Assembly: GCF_031760065.1 (NCBI RefSeq)
Contig: NZ_CP134500.1
Span: forward strand, 930,001 to 994,000
Reading direction: 5' to 3'
Length of the DNA stretch: 64,000 nt
Source: Streptomyces durocortorensis
Lineage (GTDB): Bacteria > Actinomycetota > Actinomycetes > Streptomycetales > Streptomycetaceae
Positions 54,351 to 64,000 of the stretch are shown here, one piece after another (position 1 is the first letter of the stretch; each line of letters starts with the position of its first letter). The notes under the pieces were generated by a model. That model worked only from the letters and a program-made list of their open reading frames with translations. It was not told the origin of the DNA and searched no databases. The position numbers and the translations under genes are program-made.

Positions 54351-56519
54351 GTGAAACCCCTGACCACCACCAGTGCCTTCAACCTCCCCGACCGCCTAGC
54401 CGCCAAGGCCGACCCGGCCCTGGTCGCCGACGACGAGCACCACTTCGCCGCCATCGCCCGGTGTCTGGAGGCGACGATCGCCGAGCTGTCCGAGCGCCTC
54501 GACGCCGAACGCCGGGCACCGGGCGGCGGCGGGCGTGAGGCGATGGACCGGGACGCGGAGATCCACCGGCTCAGCACCCGGCTGCGCACCCTGCGCCGCT
54601 TCGGCGTGGACCTGTGTCTCGGGCACATGGCCGCTGCGGACGGCTCCGCCCCGGTGTACGTCGGACGGCTCGGCCTGACCGACAGCACGGGCCGCCGACT
54701 GCTGATCGACTGGCGCTCCCCCGCCGCCGAACCGTTCTTCGGAGCCACCCACGCCAACCCGATGGGGCTGGCGAGCCGCCGCCGGTACCGCTGGACCGGC
54801 GGCCGGATCAGCGACTACTGGGACGAGGTGTTCACGGCGGACGCCCTGGCCGGACATGCCGCGCTCGACGACCAGTCCGCCTTCATCGCGGGCCTGGGTG
54901 ACAACCGCTCGGCCCGGATGCGCGATGTGCTCGGCACCATCCAGGCCGACCAGGACGCCATCATCCGGGCGGGCTCCCGGGGCGCTCTCGTCGTGGACGG
55001 CGGCCCGGGCACGGGGAAGACCGTCGTCGCCTTGCACCGCTCCGCGTATCTCCTCCACTCCGATCCGCGCCTCGGTCACCGCCGGGGCGGGGTGCTGTTC
55101 ATCGGCCCGTCCCGGCCCTATCTGGGGTACGTCGCCGATGTGCTCCCGAGCCTGGGAGAGGAGGGCGTCCAGACCTGCACCCTGCAAGACCTCGTCGCCG
55201 AGGGGGCCGGGGCAGGAGTCGAGACCGATCCGGAAGTGGCTCGCCTCAAGGCGTCCGCGGACCTGGTGAAGGCGATCGAGCCCGCCGTCCGGTTCTACGA
55301 GGAGCCGCCCGCCAAGGGGCTGCGGGTCGAGACGCACTGGTCCGACATCCGGCTGAGCCCAGCCGACTGGGCCTCGGCGTTCGAGGCGGCCGACCCCGGC
55401 ACTCCGCACAACGAGGCGCGCGACCGGATCTGGGACGAGCTGCTCACGATCCTCGTGGACAAGCACGACGGCGATGCCCCCGAGGAGCAGCTGCGGGCGT
55501 CCCTGCGGCAGAACCGGGAGCTGCTCGCGGCCTTCGACCGGGCCTGGCCCCTGATCGAGGCGGCGGATCTCGTCGGGGACCTGTGGTCGGTGCCCGCGTA
55601 TCTGCGTAAGTGCGCGCCCTGGCTGAGCCCCGAGGACGTACGGAGGTTGCAGCGGGCGAACCCGCAGGCCTGGACGGTGTCCGACCTGCCGGTCCTGGAC
55701 GCGGCACGGCAGCGGCTCGGGGACCCGGAGGCTTCGGGGCGCAGGCGTCGGCGGGCGGCGGCCGCCGCCGCGGAGCGCGAGCGGATGGCCCAGGTCATCG
55801 ACAGTCTGCTCGCCGACGAGACCCTGGCCGAGGCGGACGCGGACGGGGAGGGCGCGCTGATGATGCTGCACGGCCAGGACCTGAGGAACTCCCTGGACGA
55901 CGCGGAAGGGGCGGGCGGTATCGCGCCCGACCTGCTCGCCGGGCCGTTCGCCCACATCGTCGTGGACGAGGCGCAGGAGCTGACCGACGCCGAGTGGCAG
56001 ATGCTGCTGGCCCGCTGCCCGTCCCGGAGCTTCACGATCGTCGGGGACCGTGCACAGGCCCGGCACGGGTTCACCGAGCCGTGGCGCGAGCGGCTGGAGC
56101 GGGTCGGGCTCGACCGGATCACCCTGGCCTCCCTGAGCATCAACTACCGGACGCCGCGGGAGGTCATGGCCGAGGCCGAGCCGGTGATCCGGGCCGTGCT
56201 GCCGGATGCCAACGTGCCGGCGTCCGTCCGCGCCGGCGGCCTCCCCGTCGCCCGCGGTTCCGCCCGGGACCTGGACGCGGTCCTCGGCGCCTGGCTCGCG
56301 GAGCACGCCGAAGGGACGGCCTGTGTCATCGGCGCCCCCGCGTTCCGGGGGACGGCCCGCGTGCGGTCGCTGAGCCCGGAGCTGGCGAAGGGGCTCGAAT
56401 TCGACCTGGTCGTGCTCGTGGACCCGGAGGCGTTCGGCGCGGGAATCGAGGGGGCGGTGGACCGCTATGTCGCGATGACCCGGGCGACGCAGCGGCTGGT
56501 GGTCCTCACGAGCCCCTGA
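54351..56519 (+). CDS. helR: HelD/HelR-type RNA polymerase-recycling motor ATPase
   Basis: 722 residues, GTG start at 54351 (80 bases after rox). UvrD/Rep-like SF1 core: QADQDAIIR, Walker A GGPGTGKTVVAL (217-228), Walker B IVVDEAQELTDAEW, GDRAQARHGF, SINYRTPREVM and final MTRATQRLVVLTS. N-terminal coiled-coil region (about 30-85) is the arm that enters the RNA polymerase channel. HelR proteins displace rifamycin from RNA polymerase. Here it appears co-transcribed with rox from the RAE promoter, as no RAE lies in the 80-base gap. Confidence 0.9.
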   Translation: MKPLTTTSAFNLPDRLAAKADPALVADDEHHFAAIARCLEATIAELSERLDAERRAPGGGGREAMDRDAEIHRLSTRLRTLRRFGVDLCLGHMAAADGSAPVYVGRLGLTDSTGRRLLIDWRSPAAEPFFGATHANPMGLASRRRYRWTGGRISDYWDEVFTADALAGHAALDDQSAFIAGLGDNRSARMRDVLGTIQADQDAIIRAGSRGALVVDGGPGTGKTVVALHRSAYLLHSDPRLGHRRGGVLFIGPSRPYLGYVADVLPSLGEEGVQTCTLQDLVAEGAGAGVETDPEVARLKASADLVKAIEPAVRFYEEPPAKGLRVETHWSDIRLSPADWASAFEAADPGTPHNEARDRIWDELLTILVDKHDGDAPEEQLRASLRQNRELLAAFDRAWPLIEAADLVGDLWSVPAYLRKCAPWLSPEDVRRLQRANPQAWTVSDLPVLDAARQRLGDPEASGRRRRRAAAAAAERERMAQVIDSLLADETLAEADADGEGALMMLHGQDLRNSLDDAEGAGGIAPDLLAGPFAHIVVDEAQELTDAEWQMLLARCPSRSFTIVGDRAQARHGFTEPWRERLERVGLDRITLASLSINYRTPREVMAEAEPVIRAVLPDANVPASVRAGGLPVARGSARDLDAVLGAWLAEHAEGTACVIGAPAFRGTARVRSLSPELAKGLEFDLVVLVDPEAFGAGIEGAVDRYVAMTRATQRLVVLTSP

Positions 56520-56537
56520 CGGGGGTCGCGCCTCGGT

Positions 56538-57509
56538 TCAGTGCCAGGGCAGGGTCGCGCGGTGCCGCCAGTAGGCCTCCGGGTCCTCGACCAGGGCGTC
56601 CAGCCGGGCCCGCCGCTCCTCGTCGAGGTCGACGACGGGGGCGTGCAGGTTTCCGGCGAGCTGGGTGACCGTGGCGGCGCCGGAGAGGACGACCCCGGCC
56701 CACGGCTGGTGCAGGACGAGCGCGAGGGCCACCGCGTCGCCGCCCACTCCCGCGTCGGCGGCGATCTCCTGGAACACGGCGGGGGCCTCGTCCCCGGCGA
56801 GCCGCCCGTTGGCCATGCCCTCCTTGACGATCACGGTGAGCCCGGCGTCGTGGGCCTCGGCGAGAGCGGGGGCGGCCGAGGTCTCCAGGGCGTTGTAGGT
56901 GGCCTGGACGGTACGGAAGAGGGGATCGCCGTCGACCGTGACGGCGAGCGCGGCCCGGATGGCGTCCGCCTGGGCGGGGCCGCTGGTGGAGAACCCGACG
57001 GCGACCCCCTCGGCGGCGAGTGCGGCCAGGCGTTCGTGGAGCTCCTTGTCGGCGAGGGCCGGGCTGTCGGGGGTGAGCGAGTGGATCTGGTAGAGGTCGA
57101 GCCGGTCACCGAGGAGTTCGCGGGTCTCGGCGCGCTGCCGCTCGAAGGTGGCGAGGCTGTGGTCCTTCACCTCGTGGACCTCGGCCTCGATGCTCCAGTC
57201 GGCGGTGTAGGTGTACCCCCACTTGGAGCCGACGACGAGGTCGGTGAAGGAGGGCCGGGCGTCCAGCCACTCACCGAGGAACTCCTCGGCGCGGCCGTAG
57301 GAGCGGGCAGTGTCGACGTACCGGACGCCCTGTGCGTACGCCGCGTCCAGCAGCTCGTGCGTACGGGCGCGCAGGGCCTCCGCGTCCCGGCCTTCCGGCA
57401 GGTCCCGGTTGCGGTGGAGGTTGATGTATCCGGGCCTCCCGACGGCTGCGAGGCCCAGTCCGATGTGGGCGGTCGGGGTCGTCGCGGTGGCCAGGGCGGT
57501 GAAGGGCAT
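56538..57509 (-). CDS. Aldo/keto reductase
   Basis: 323 residues. TIM-barrel NADPH oxidoreductase; catalytic Tyr in VRYVDTARSYGRAEEFLGEWL, catalytic-region lysine in VVGSKWGYTY, and H in LDLYQIHSL; cofactor region VVLSGAATVTQLAGNL. AGGAG precedes ATG 57509. Convergent with helR (18 bases apart), divergently arranged with no partner. Substrate unknown. Confidence 0.9.
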   Translation of the reverse strand: MPFTALATATTPTAHIGLGLAAVGRPGYINLHRNRDLPEGRDAEALRARTHELLDAAYAQGVRYVDTARSYGRAEEFLGEWLDARPSFTDLVVGSKWGYTYTADWSIEAEVHEVKDHSLATFERQRAETRELLGDRLDLYQIHSLTPDSPALADKELHERLAALAAEGVAVGFSTSGPAQADAIRAALAVTVDGDPLFRTVQATYNALETSAAPALAEAHDAGLTVIVKEGMANGRLAGDEAPAVFQEIAADAGVGGDAVALALVLHQPWAGVVLSGAATVTQLAGNLHAPVVDLDEERRARLDALVEDPEAYWRHRATLPWH

Positions 57510-57613
57510 CGCGGGCTCCTCGGGGTCGGTTGCGGATACTCCTACCCCGGTCAACGTAGCCCGCGACGCCTTTCGTACACCTGTGACGGCACCGTGCGTA
57601 CGGCTGTGGCGTC

Positions 57614-60320
<2,707 letters not shown>

Positions 60321-60334
60321 GGGTTTCTCCTTAC

Positions 60335-60385
60335 GGTGCATTCACTGGTAGGCATAACTATGCAGACCTCCGTATGACTTGTCAA
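60335..60385 (-). promoter_or_regulatory. argG promoter with ARG-box-like operator
   Basis: On the minus strand TTGACA (60385-60380), a 17-base spacer and CATAGT (60362-60357) form a good vegetative promoter. The palindrome gcata-ac-tatgc (60352-60363) lies on the -10, with a second tgcat half-site at 60337-60341, similar to Streptomyces ARG boxes. Expected result: repression of argGH by ArgR (encoded at 62553-63089) when arginine is plentiful. Confidence 0.7.
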
Positions 60386-60468
60386 AGCTCCAGGTCAGGG
60401 CGGTGGAAATGGCGGCGCTCCTGGGCCGGTCGGCATCTAGCATCGGCAGCTGACGATGGGAGGCCCAC

Positions 60469-61671
60469 GTGAACGGCAGCGAGGAGAAGGCCCGGGAGGC
60501 CGTGGTGCGGGTGTCCGGGGGCGCAGCTCCGGACGAAGCGCTGGAGTGCGCCTCGGCCGAGGCGTGGGTGGCCTTCGACACCGCCGTACGGGCGGCCCTC
60601 GCCCACCGCGCCCGTACACCGCCGCCACCGCCCCTTCCGCCCGCACTGGCCCTGTGCCACCCGGACGGGCGGATCCGGGAAGCGGCGCTGGAGGGGTTCG
60701 GCGGCGGCCCGGAGCTGCGCCCGCTCCTGGTGGTGCGGTGCGCCGACTGGGTGGAGCCGGTACGGGAACGGGCGCGGACGCTGCTAGGCGGGCTGCCCGG
60801 GGGCGAGCTGCTTCCGCTCGCGGAGCTGATCCTGCTGCTGTCCCGGCGCGCCCAGGGCGGATACGCCCGCGCGCTGCTGGAGCGCGCGCTTCGAGAGGGC
60901 CCGGCGGCGGATGTCGTGGCGCTGATGTCGCACCGGGACCGGACGACGTACCGGCTGGCGTACCGGATCGCGGTGGAGCGCGGGCTGCTGACTGCGGTGG
61001 AGCTGGCCGCCACGGCCGCGACCTGCGGTGACGTCACGCTCCAGGACCTCTGCGCGGAGGCCGCCGTCGCCACCTTGGCCGGGTCCGCGGACGCGAGCGG
61101 GGCGGAGTCCGGGGCCGCCGCGCTGGACCGGCTGCTGACGGCCCGCGCCGCCCGGGTGCGCGCTGCCGGAGTGACCGCGTTGCGGCGGGCGGGGCGGCCC
61201 GGCGAGGCGCGGCCGTTCCTGGCAGACCGCTCCTCCGTCGTGCGGGCCTGCGCGCGATACGTCCTGCGGCAGGGCGGCATCGACCCGCTCCCCCTGTACC
61301 GGGCCCTGTGCGCCGAGCCCGCCGCGCATCCGGGAGCGGCGGCGGGCCTGGGCGAGTGCGGGAACCGCGCGGCGGACGCCGGGACGCTGTGGGATCTGGT
61401 GGAGCACCCGCTGCCCGCCGTGCGCCTGCACGCGATCACCGGGCTGCGCGCGCTGGACGAAGTGGTCCGGGAGCGGCTGACGCCGTCGCTGGACGACCCG
61501 AGCCCGGCCGTGGTGCGGGCGGCGACCCGGGCCCTGCTGCCGGAGGCCGCCGGGATTCCGGAGGCCCTGCTGCGCGAACGCACTGCGCCCGAGCGGCCGC
61601 GCGCGGTGCGGGTGGCGGCGCAGCGGCTGCTGCGGGCGGCGGGGCGGCACCACAAGATCGGGCGGAGTTGA
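60469..61671 (+). CDS. HEAT-like repeat protein
   Basis: 400 residues from a GTG at 60469 with GGGAGG six bases ahead. The body is a series of helical repeats (HPDGRIREAALEGF, VEPVRERARTLL, DRSSVVRACARYVLRQG, HPLPAVRLHAITGLRALDEVV, DPSPAVVRAATRALL) typical of HEAT/ARM scaffolds. No enzyme motif seen. Divergent from argG. Role unknown; probable protein-protein scaffold. Confidence 0.8.
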   Translation: MNGSEEKAREAVVRVSGGAAPDEALECASAEAWVAFDTAVRAALAHRARTPPPPPLPPALALCHPDGRIREAALEGFGGGPELRPLLVVRCADWVEPVRERARTLLGGLPGGELLPLAELILLLSRRAQGGYARALLERALREGPAADVVALMSHRDRTTYRLAYRIAVERGLLTAVELAATAATCGDVTLQDLCAEAAVATLAGSADASGAESGAAALDRLLTARAARVRAAGVTALRRAGRPGEARPFLADRSSVVRACARYVLRQGGIDPLPLYRALCAEPAAHPGAAAGLGECGNRAADAGTLWDLVEHPLPAVRLHAITGLRALDEVVRERLTPSLDDPSPAVVRAATRALLPEAAGIPEALLRERTAPERPRAVRVAAQRLLRAAGRHHKIGRS

Positions 61672-61834
61672 TAATCAGCCCATGGGACAAACATACGGGC
61701 GTATTGACGGACTGTAGCGGTTGCCCATCCCGCTGCCGCTCCTGACGACGGGGCATCCCTGCCGGAGTGAGCCGCTGGGCCGTACGGAGCAGGTCCGGTG
61801 GGCCGTCGCCCCCGGCCGCCGTACGGTCCGGAGC

Positions 61835-62542
61835 ATGCGCCGACCGCTGCTGACCTTCGCCGTGCTCCTCAACCTGGCCACCGGCTCCCTCGGGGCCGCC
61901 CCCGCCGGCACGCCGCCTCCCCTGCCGTACCGGATGGCGGACACGGGGGGCGGCTCCCAGCTCATCACCGCCGAGGCCCCGGACACGGGGTCCACGACGG
62001 GCACGGTGACCTGGTGGGAGCGGCGCGGCGGCAGATGGACGAAGGCCGGTTCCGCGCCCGCGCGGTTCGGGGCGAACGGGCTGGCCGAGGGGGCGGCCCG
62101 TGAGCAGGGCACCAGCACCACGCCGACCGGCCTGTACGACCTGCCGTACGCCTTCGGCGTCGAGGAGGCCCCGGCGGGCACGACGTACCCGTACCGGAAG
62201 GTGACCGAGGACTCCTGGTGGTGCCAGGACAACGCCTCGCGCGCGTACAACCGGTGGGTGGAGCCGCGCCCCGCCGACTGCCGGGCGGACGAGGCCGAGC
62301 ACCTGGTCACCTACGGCACGCAGTACGCCCGGGCGCTGGTCATCGGCTTCAACTACGACGAGCCCGTACGCGGCCGGGGCGCCGGAATCTTCCTGCATGT
62401 GAACGGGCGCGGGGCGACGGCCGGATGCGTCTCGGTCCCCGCGGAGGCCATGGCCAGGATCCTGGCCTGGGCCGAGCCGGAGCGGCGCCCGCACATCGCG
62501 GTCGGGACCTCATCGGGCCCGACCGCGATCACGCGCTACTGA
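61835..62542 (+). CDS. Secreted L,D-transpeptidase-like protein
   Basis: 235 residues. Signal peptide (LLTFAVLLNLATGSLGAA) then a YkuD-like catalytic domain: GTSTTPTGLYDLPYAFG, the His motif IFLHVNGRGATAGCVSVP with catalytic Cys about 204. It would act on peptidoglycan stem peptides, for instance 3-3 crosslinks, outside the membrane. GGAG just before ATG 61835. Convergent with argR, only ten bases apart. Confidence 0.9.
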   Translation: MRRPLLTFAVLLNLATGSLGAAPAGTPPPLPYRMADTGGGSQLITAEAPDTGSTTGTVTWWERRGGRWTKAGSAPARFGANGLAEGAAREQGTSTTPTGLYDLPYAFGVEEAPAGTTYPYRKVTEDSWWCQDNASRAYNRWVEPRPADCRADEAEHLVTYGTQYARALVIGFNYDEPVRGRGAGIFLHVNGRGATAGCVSVPAEAMARILAWAEPERRPHIAVGTSSGPTAITRY

Positions 62543-62552
62543 ACGGGGCCGC

Positions 62553-63089
62553 TCAGCGGTCGTTCTGAGCGAGCCTCAGCAGATGGTCGGCGAGCGCCTG
62601 GCCGCCGTTCGGGTCGCGGCTGATGAGCATCAGCGTGTCGTCGCCCGCGATGGTGCCGAGGATGTCGTGCAGCTCGGCCTGGTCGATCGCCGAGGCGAGG
62701 AACTGGGCCGCGCCCGGCGGCGTACGGAGCACCACGAGATTGGCCGACGCCTCCGCCGAGATGAGCAGTTCGGCCGAGAGCCTGCGCATCCGCTCCTCCT
62801 TGGCCGAGCCGCCCAACGGGGCCTGCGGGGTGCGGAATCCGCCCTCGCTGGGCACCGCGTAGATCAGCTCGCCGCCGGTGTTGCGGATCTTCACCGCGCC
62901 CAGCTCGTCGAGGTCGCGGGAGAGCGTCGCCTGAGTGACGCTCAGCCCGTCGTCGGCGAGCAGCTTGGCCAGCTGGCTCTGCGAGCGGACCGGCTGCCGG
63001 TTCAGGATGTCCACGATCCGGCGGTGGCGGGCGGTGCGGGTCTGCGGCACGGACGGTCCGCCGTGCTCGGTTTCCTGCGCCTCGGTCAT
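62553..63089 (-). CDS. argR: Arginine repressor ArgR
   Basis: 178 residues. N-terminal winged-helix: [40 protein letters not shown]-terminal oligomerisation/arginine-binding: [20 protein letters not shown] followed by [10 protein letters not shown]. ArgR hexamers bind ARG boxes when loaded with arginine. Directly after argD (25 bases), the usual argCJBDR end in Streptomyces; argG operator in this window is a probable target. Confidence 0.97.
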   Translation of the reverse strand: MTEAQETEHGGPSVPQTRTARHRRIVDILNRQPVRSQSQLAKLLADDGLSVTQATLSRDLDELGAVKIRNTGGELIYAVPSEGGFRTPQAPLGGSAKEERMRRLSAELLISAEASANLVVLRTPPGAAQFLASAIDQAELHDILGTIAGDDTLMLISRDPNGGQALADHLLRLAQNDR

Positions 63090-63114
63090 CGTCGTCGCCT
63101 CATTCTCCGGAGGG

Positions 63115-64000
63115 TCATGCTCCGGATCGTCCGTCCCCGTGTGCCGCGTCGAGAGCGCTCGGCAGGATCTCCAGGAACGCGTCCACCTCCGCGTCACCGA
63201 TGATCAGCGGCGGCATGAGCCGTACGACATCGGGGGCGGGCGCGTTCACCAGGAGGCCGGCTCCCTGGGCCGCCTGCTGCACCTGCGGTGCGAGGGGTCC
63301 GGTGAGCACGATACCCAGCAGCAGGCCACTGCCGCGGACATGGGATACGAGCGGGTGGCCCAGCGCCTCGACTCCGTCGCGGATCTTCTCGCCGAGCCGC
63401 TTGACGTCGTCGAGCACGCCGTCGGCCGCGAGGGTGTCCAGGACCGCCAGTCCGGCGGCGCAGGCGACCGGGTTCCCGCCGAACGTCGTGCCGTGGTGAC
63501 CCGGCTTCAGCAGGTCCGCCGCCGGCCCGAACGCGACGGTCGCACCGATCGGCAGACCGCCGCCGAGCCCCTTGGCAAGGGTGACGAGGTCGGGCTCGAC
63601 GCCCTGGTGGGCCTGGTGCTCGAACCACTGGCCGCAGCGCCCGATCCCGGTCTGCACCTCGTCCAGTACCAGCAGGGTCCCGGTCGCTCGGGTGATCTCC
63701 CGGGCGGCCTCCAGATAGCCCTTGGGCGGCACGACGACACCGTTCTCGCCCTGGATCGGCTCGATGATGACGAGGGCGGTGTCGGTGGTCACCGCCGCCC
63801 GCAGGGCGTCCACGTCCCCGTACGGGACATGGGTGACGTCACCGGGGAGCGGGCGGAACGGCTCCTGCTTCCCCGGCTGTCCGGTGAGGGCGAGCGCACC
63901 CATCGTCCGGCCGTGGAAGCCGCCGTCGGTGGCGACCATGTGGGTGCGCCCGGTGAGCCGGCCGATCTTGAAGGCGGCCTCGTTGGCCTCCGCGCCCGAG
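63115..64000 (-). CDS. argD: Acetylornithine aminotransferase, partial (5' end beyond the window)
   Basis: The C-terminal 294 codons of a class III PLP aminotransferase. Present are [76 protein letters not shown] and the PLP lysine in [13 protein letters not shown]. ArgD converts N-acetylglutamate semialdehyde to N-acetylornithine. Continues past base 64000, presumably behind argB. Confidence 0.95.
   Translation of the reverse strand, partial: SGAEANEAAFKIGRLTGRTHMVATDGGFHGRTMGALALTGQPGKQEPFRPLPGDVTHVPYGDVDALRAAVTTDTALVIIEPIQGENGVVVPPKGYLEAAREITRATGTLLVLDEVQTGIGRCGQWFEHQAHQGVEPDLVTLAKGLGGGLPIGATVAFGPAADLLKPGHHGTTFGGNPVACAAGLAVLDTLAADGVLDDVKRLGEKIRDGVEALGHPLVSHVRGSGLLLGIVLTGPLAPQVQQAAQGAGLLVNAPAPDVVRLMPPLIIGDAEVDAFLEILPSALDAAHGDGRSGA

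Overview
The window is about 71-73 % GC by eye and is chromosomal core sequence of an actinomycete, almost certainly Streptomyces. It encodes the sporulation protein SsgB and a phosphatidylinositol mannoside pathway, uses many GTG/TTG starts, and shows a gene order (secD-yajC-ruvBAC-yebC-pdxTS-pimA-pgsA ... thrS ... ssgB ... cob genes ... glpQ ... argHG ... argRD) that I remember from S. coelicolor around SCO1516-SCO1577. I see no phage, insertion sequence or CRISPR array.

Layout. 1-9.6 kb (minus strand): protein export (secD, yajC), Holliday-junction processing (ruvB, ruvA, ruvC), the YebC translation/regulatory factor, pyridoxal-phosphate synthase (pdxT, pdxS), a LemA-like protein and the translationally coupled pimA-acyltransferase-pgsA unit for phosphatidylinositol mannosides. 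9.9-20.2 kb: an EF-G paralogue, a large membrane protein, a HIT hydrolase, a K+ channel, thrS, and a two-gene unit (OB-like protein plus DUF4365 protein) divergent from a DnaQ-type exonuclease. 20.3-23.4 kb: two identical tRNA-Val(CAC) genes bracket an 894-residue membrane protein. 23.4-30.3 kb: a PGPGW protein, ssgB, a CGNR regulator, small membrane proteins, a DsbA-like protein, a double GNAT protein, pabC-pabB and a five-tRNA cluster (Gly, Cys, 3 x Val). 30.4-36.4 kb: a zinc ribbon, a small-molecule kinase, a Ser/Thr kinase, an RNA methyltransferase and a CysG-like siroheme/cobalamin enzyme. 36.6-41.9 kb: a BluB-CobT fusion with a very long repetitive N-terminus, then cobL. 42-48.1 kb: GNAT proteins, the metNIQ methionine importer with a candidate Cys/Met leader peptide, and an ECF-like sigma factor. 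48.2-56.5 kb: glpQ, a PlsC acyltransferase, a TetR/MFS efflux pair with a perfect palindromic operator, and an apparent rifamycin-resistance operon (RAE-like element, rox monooxygenase, helR). 56.5-64 kb: aldo/keto reductase, argH, argG with an ARG-box-like promoter, a HEAT-like protein, an L,D-transpeptidase, argR and a partial argD.

The genes form several working sets: phosphatidylinositol mannoside synthesis, PLP synthesis, the lower end of corrinoid synthesis (ring methylation, lower-ligand synthesis and activation), arginine synthesis with its own repressor in the same window, methionine uptake, and rifamycin protection. The most notable observations are the RAE-rox-helR arrangement, the putative metNIQ attenuator peptide, the BluB-CobT fusion with a roughly 640-residue low-complexity region, the collagen-like tail on RuvC, and the divergent DUF4365/OB-fold/exonuclease locus. 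All functions are inferred from sequence recognition; no searches were run.
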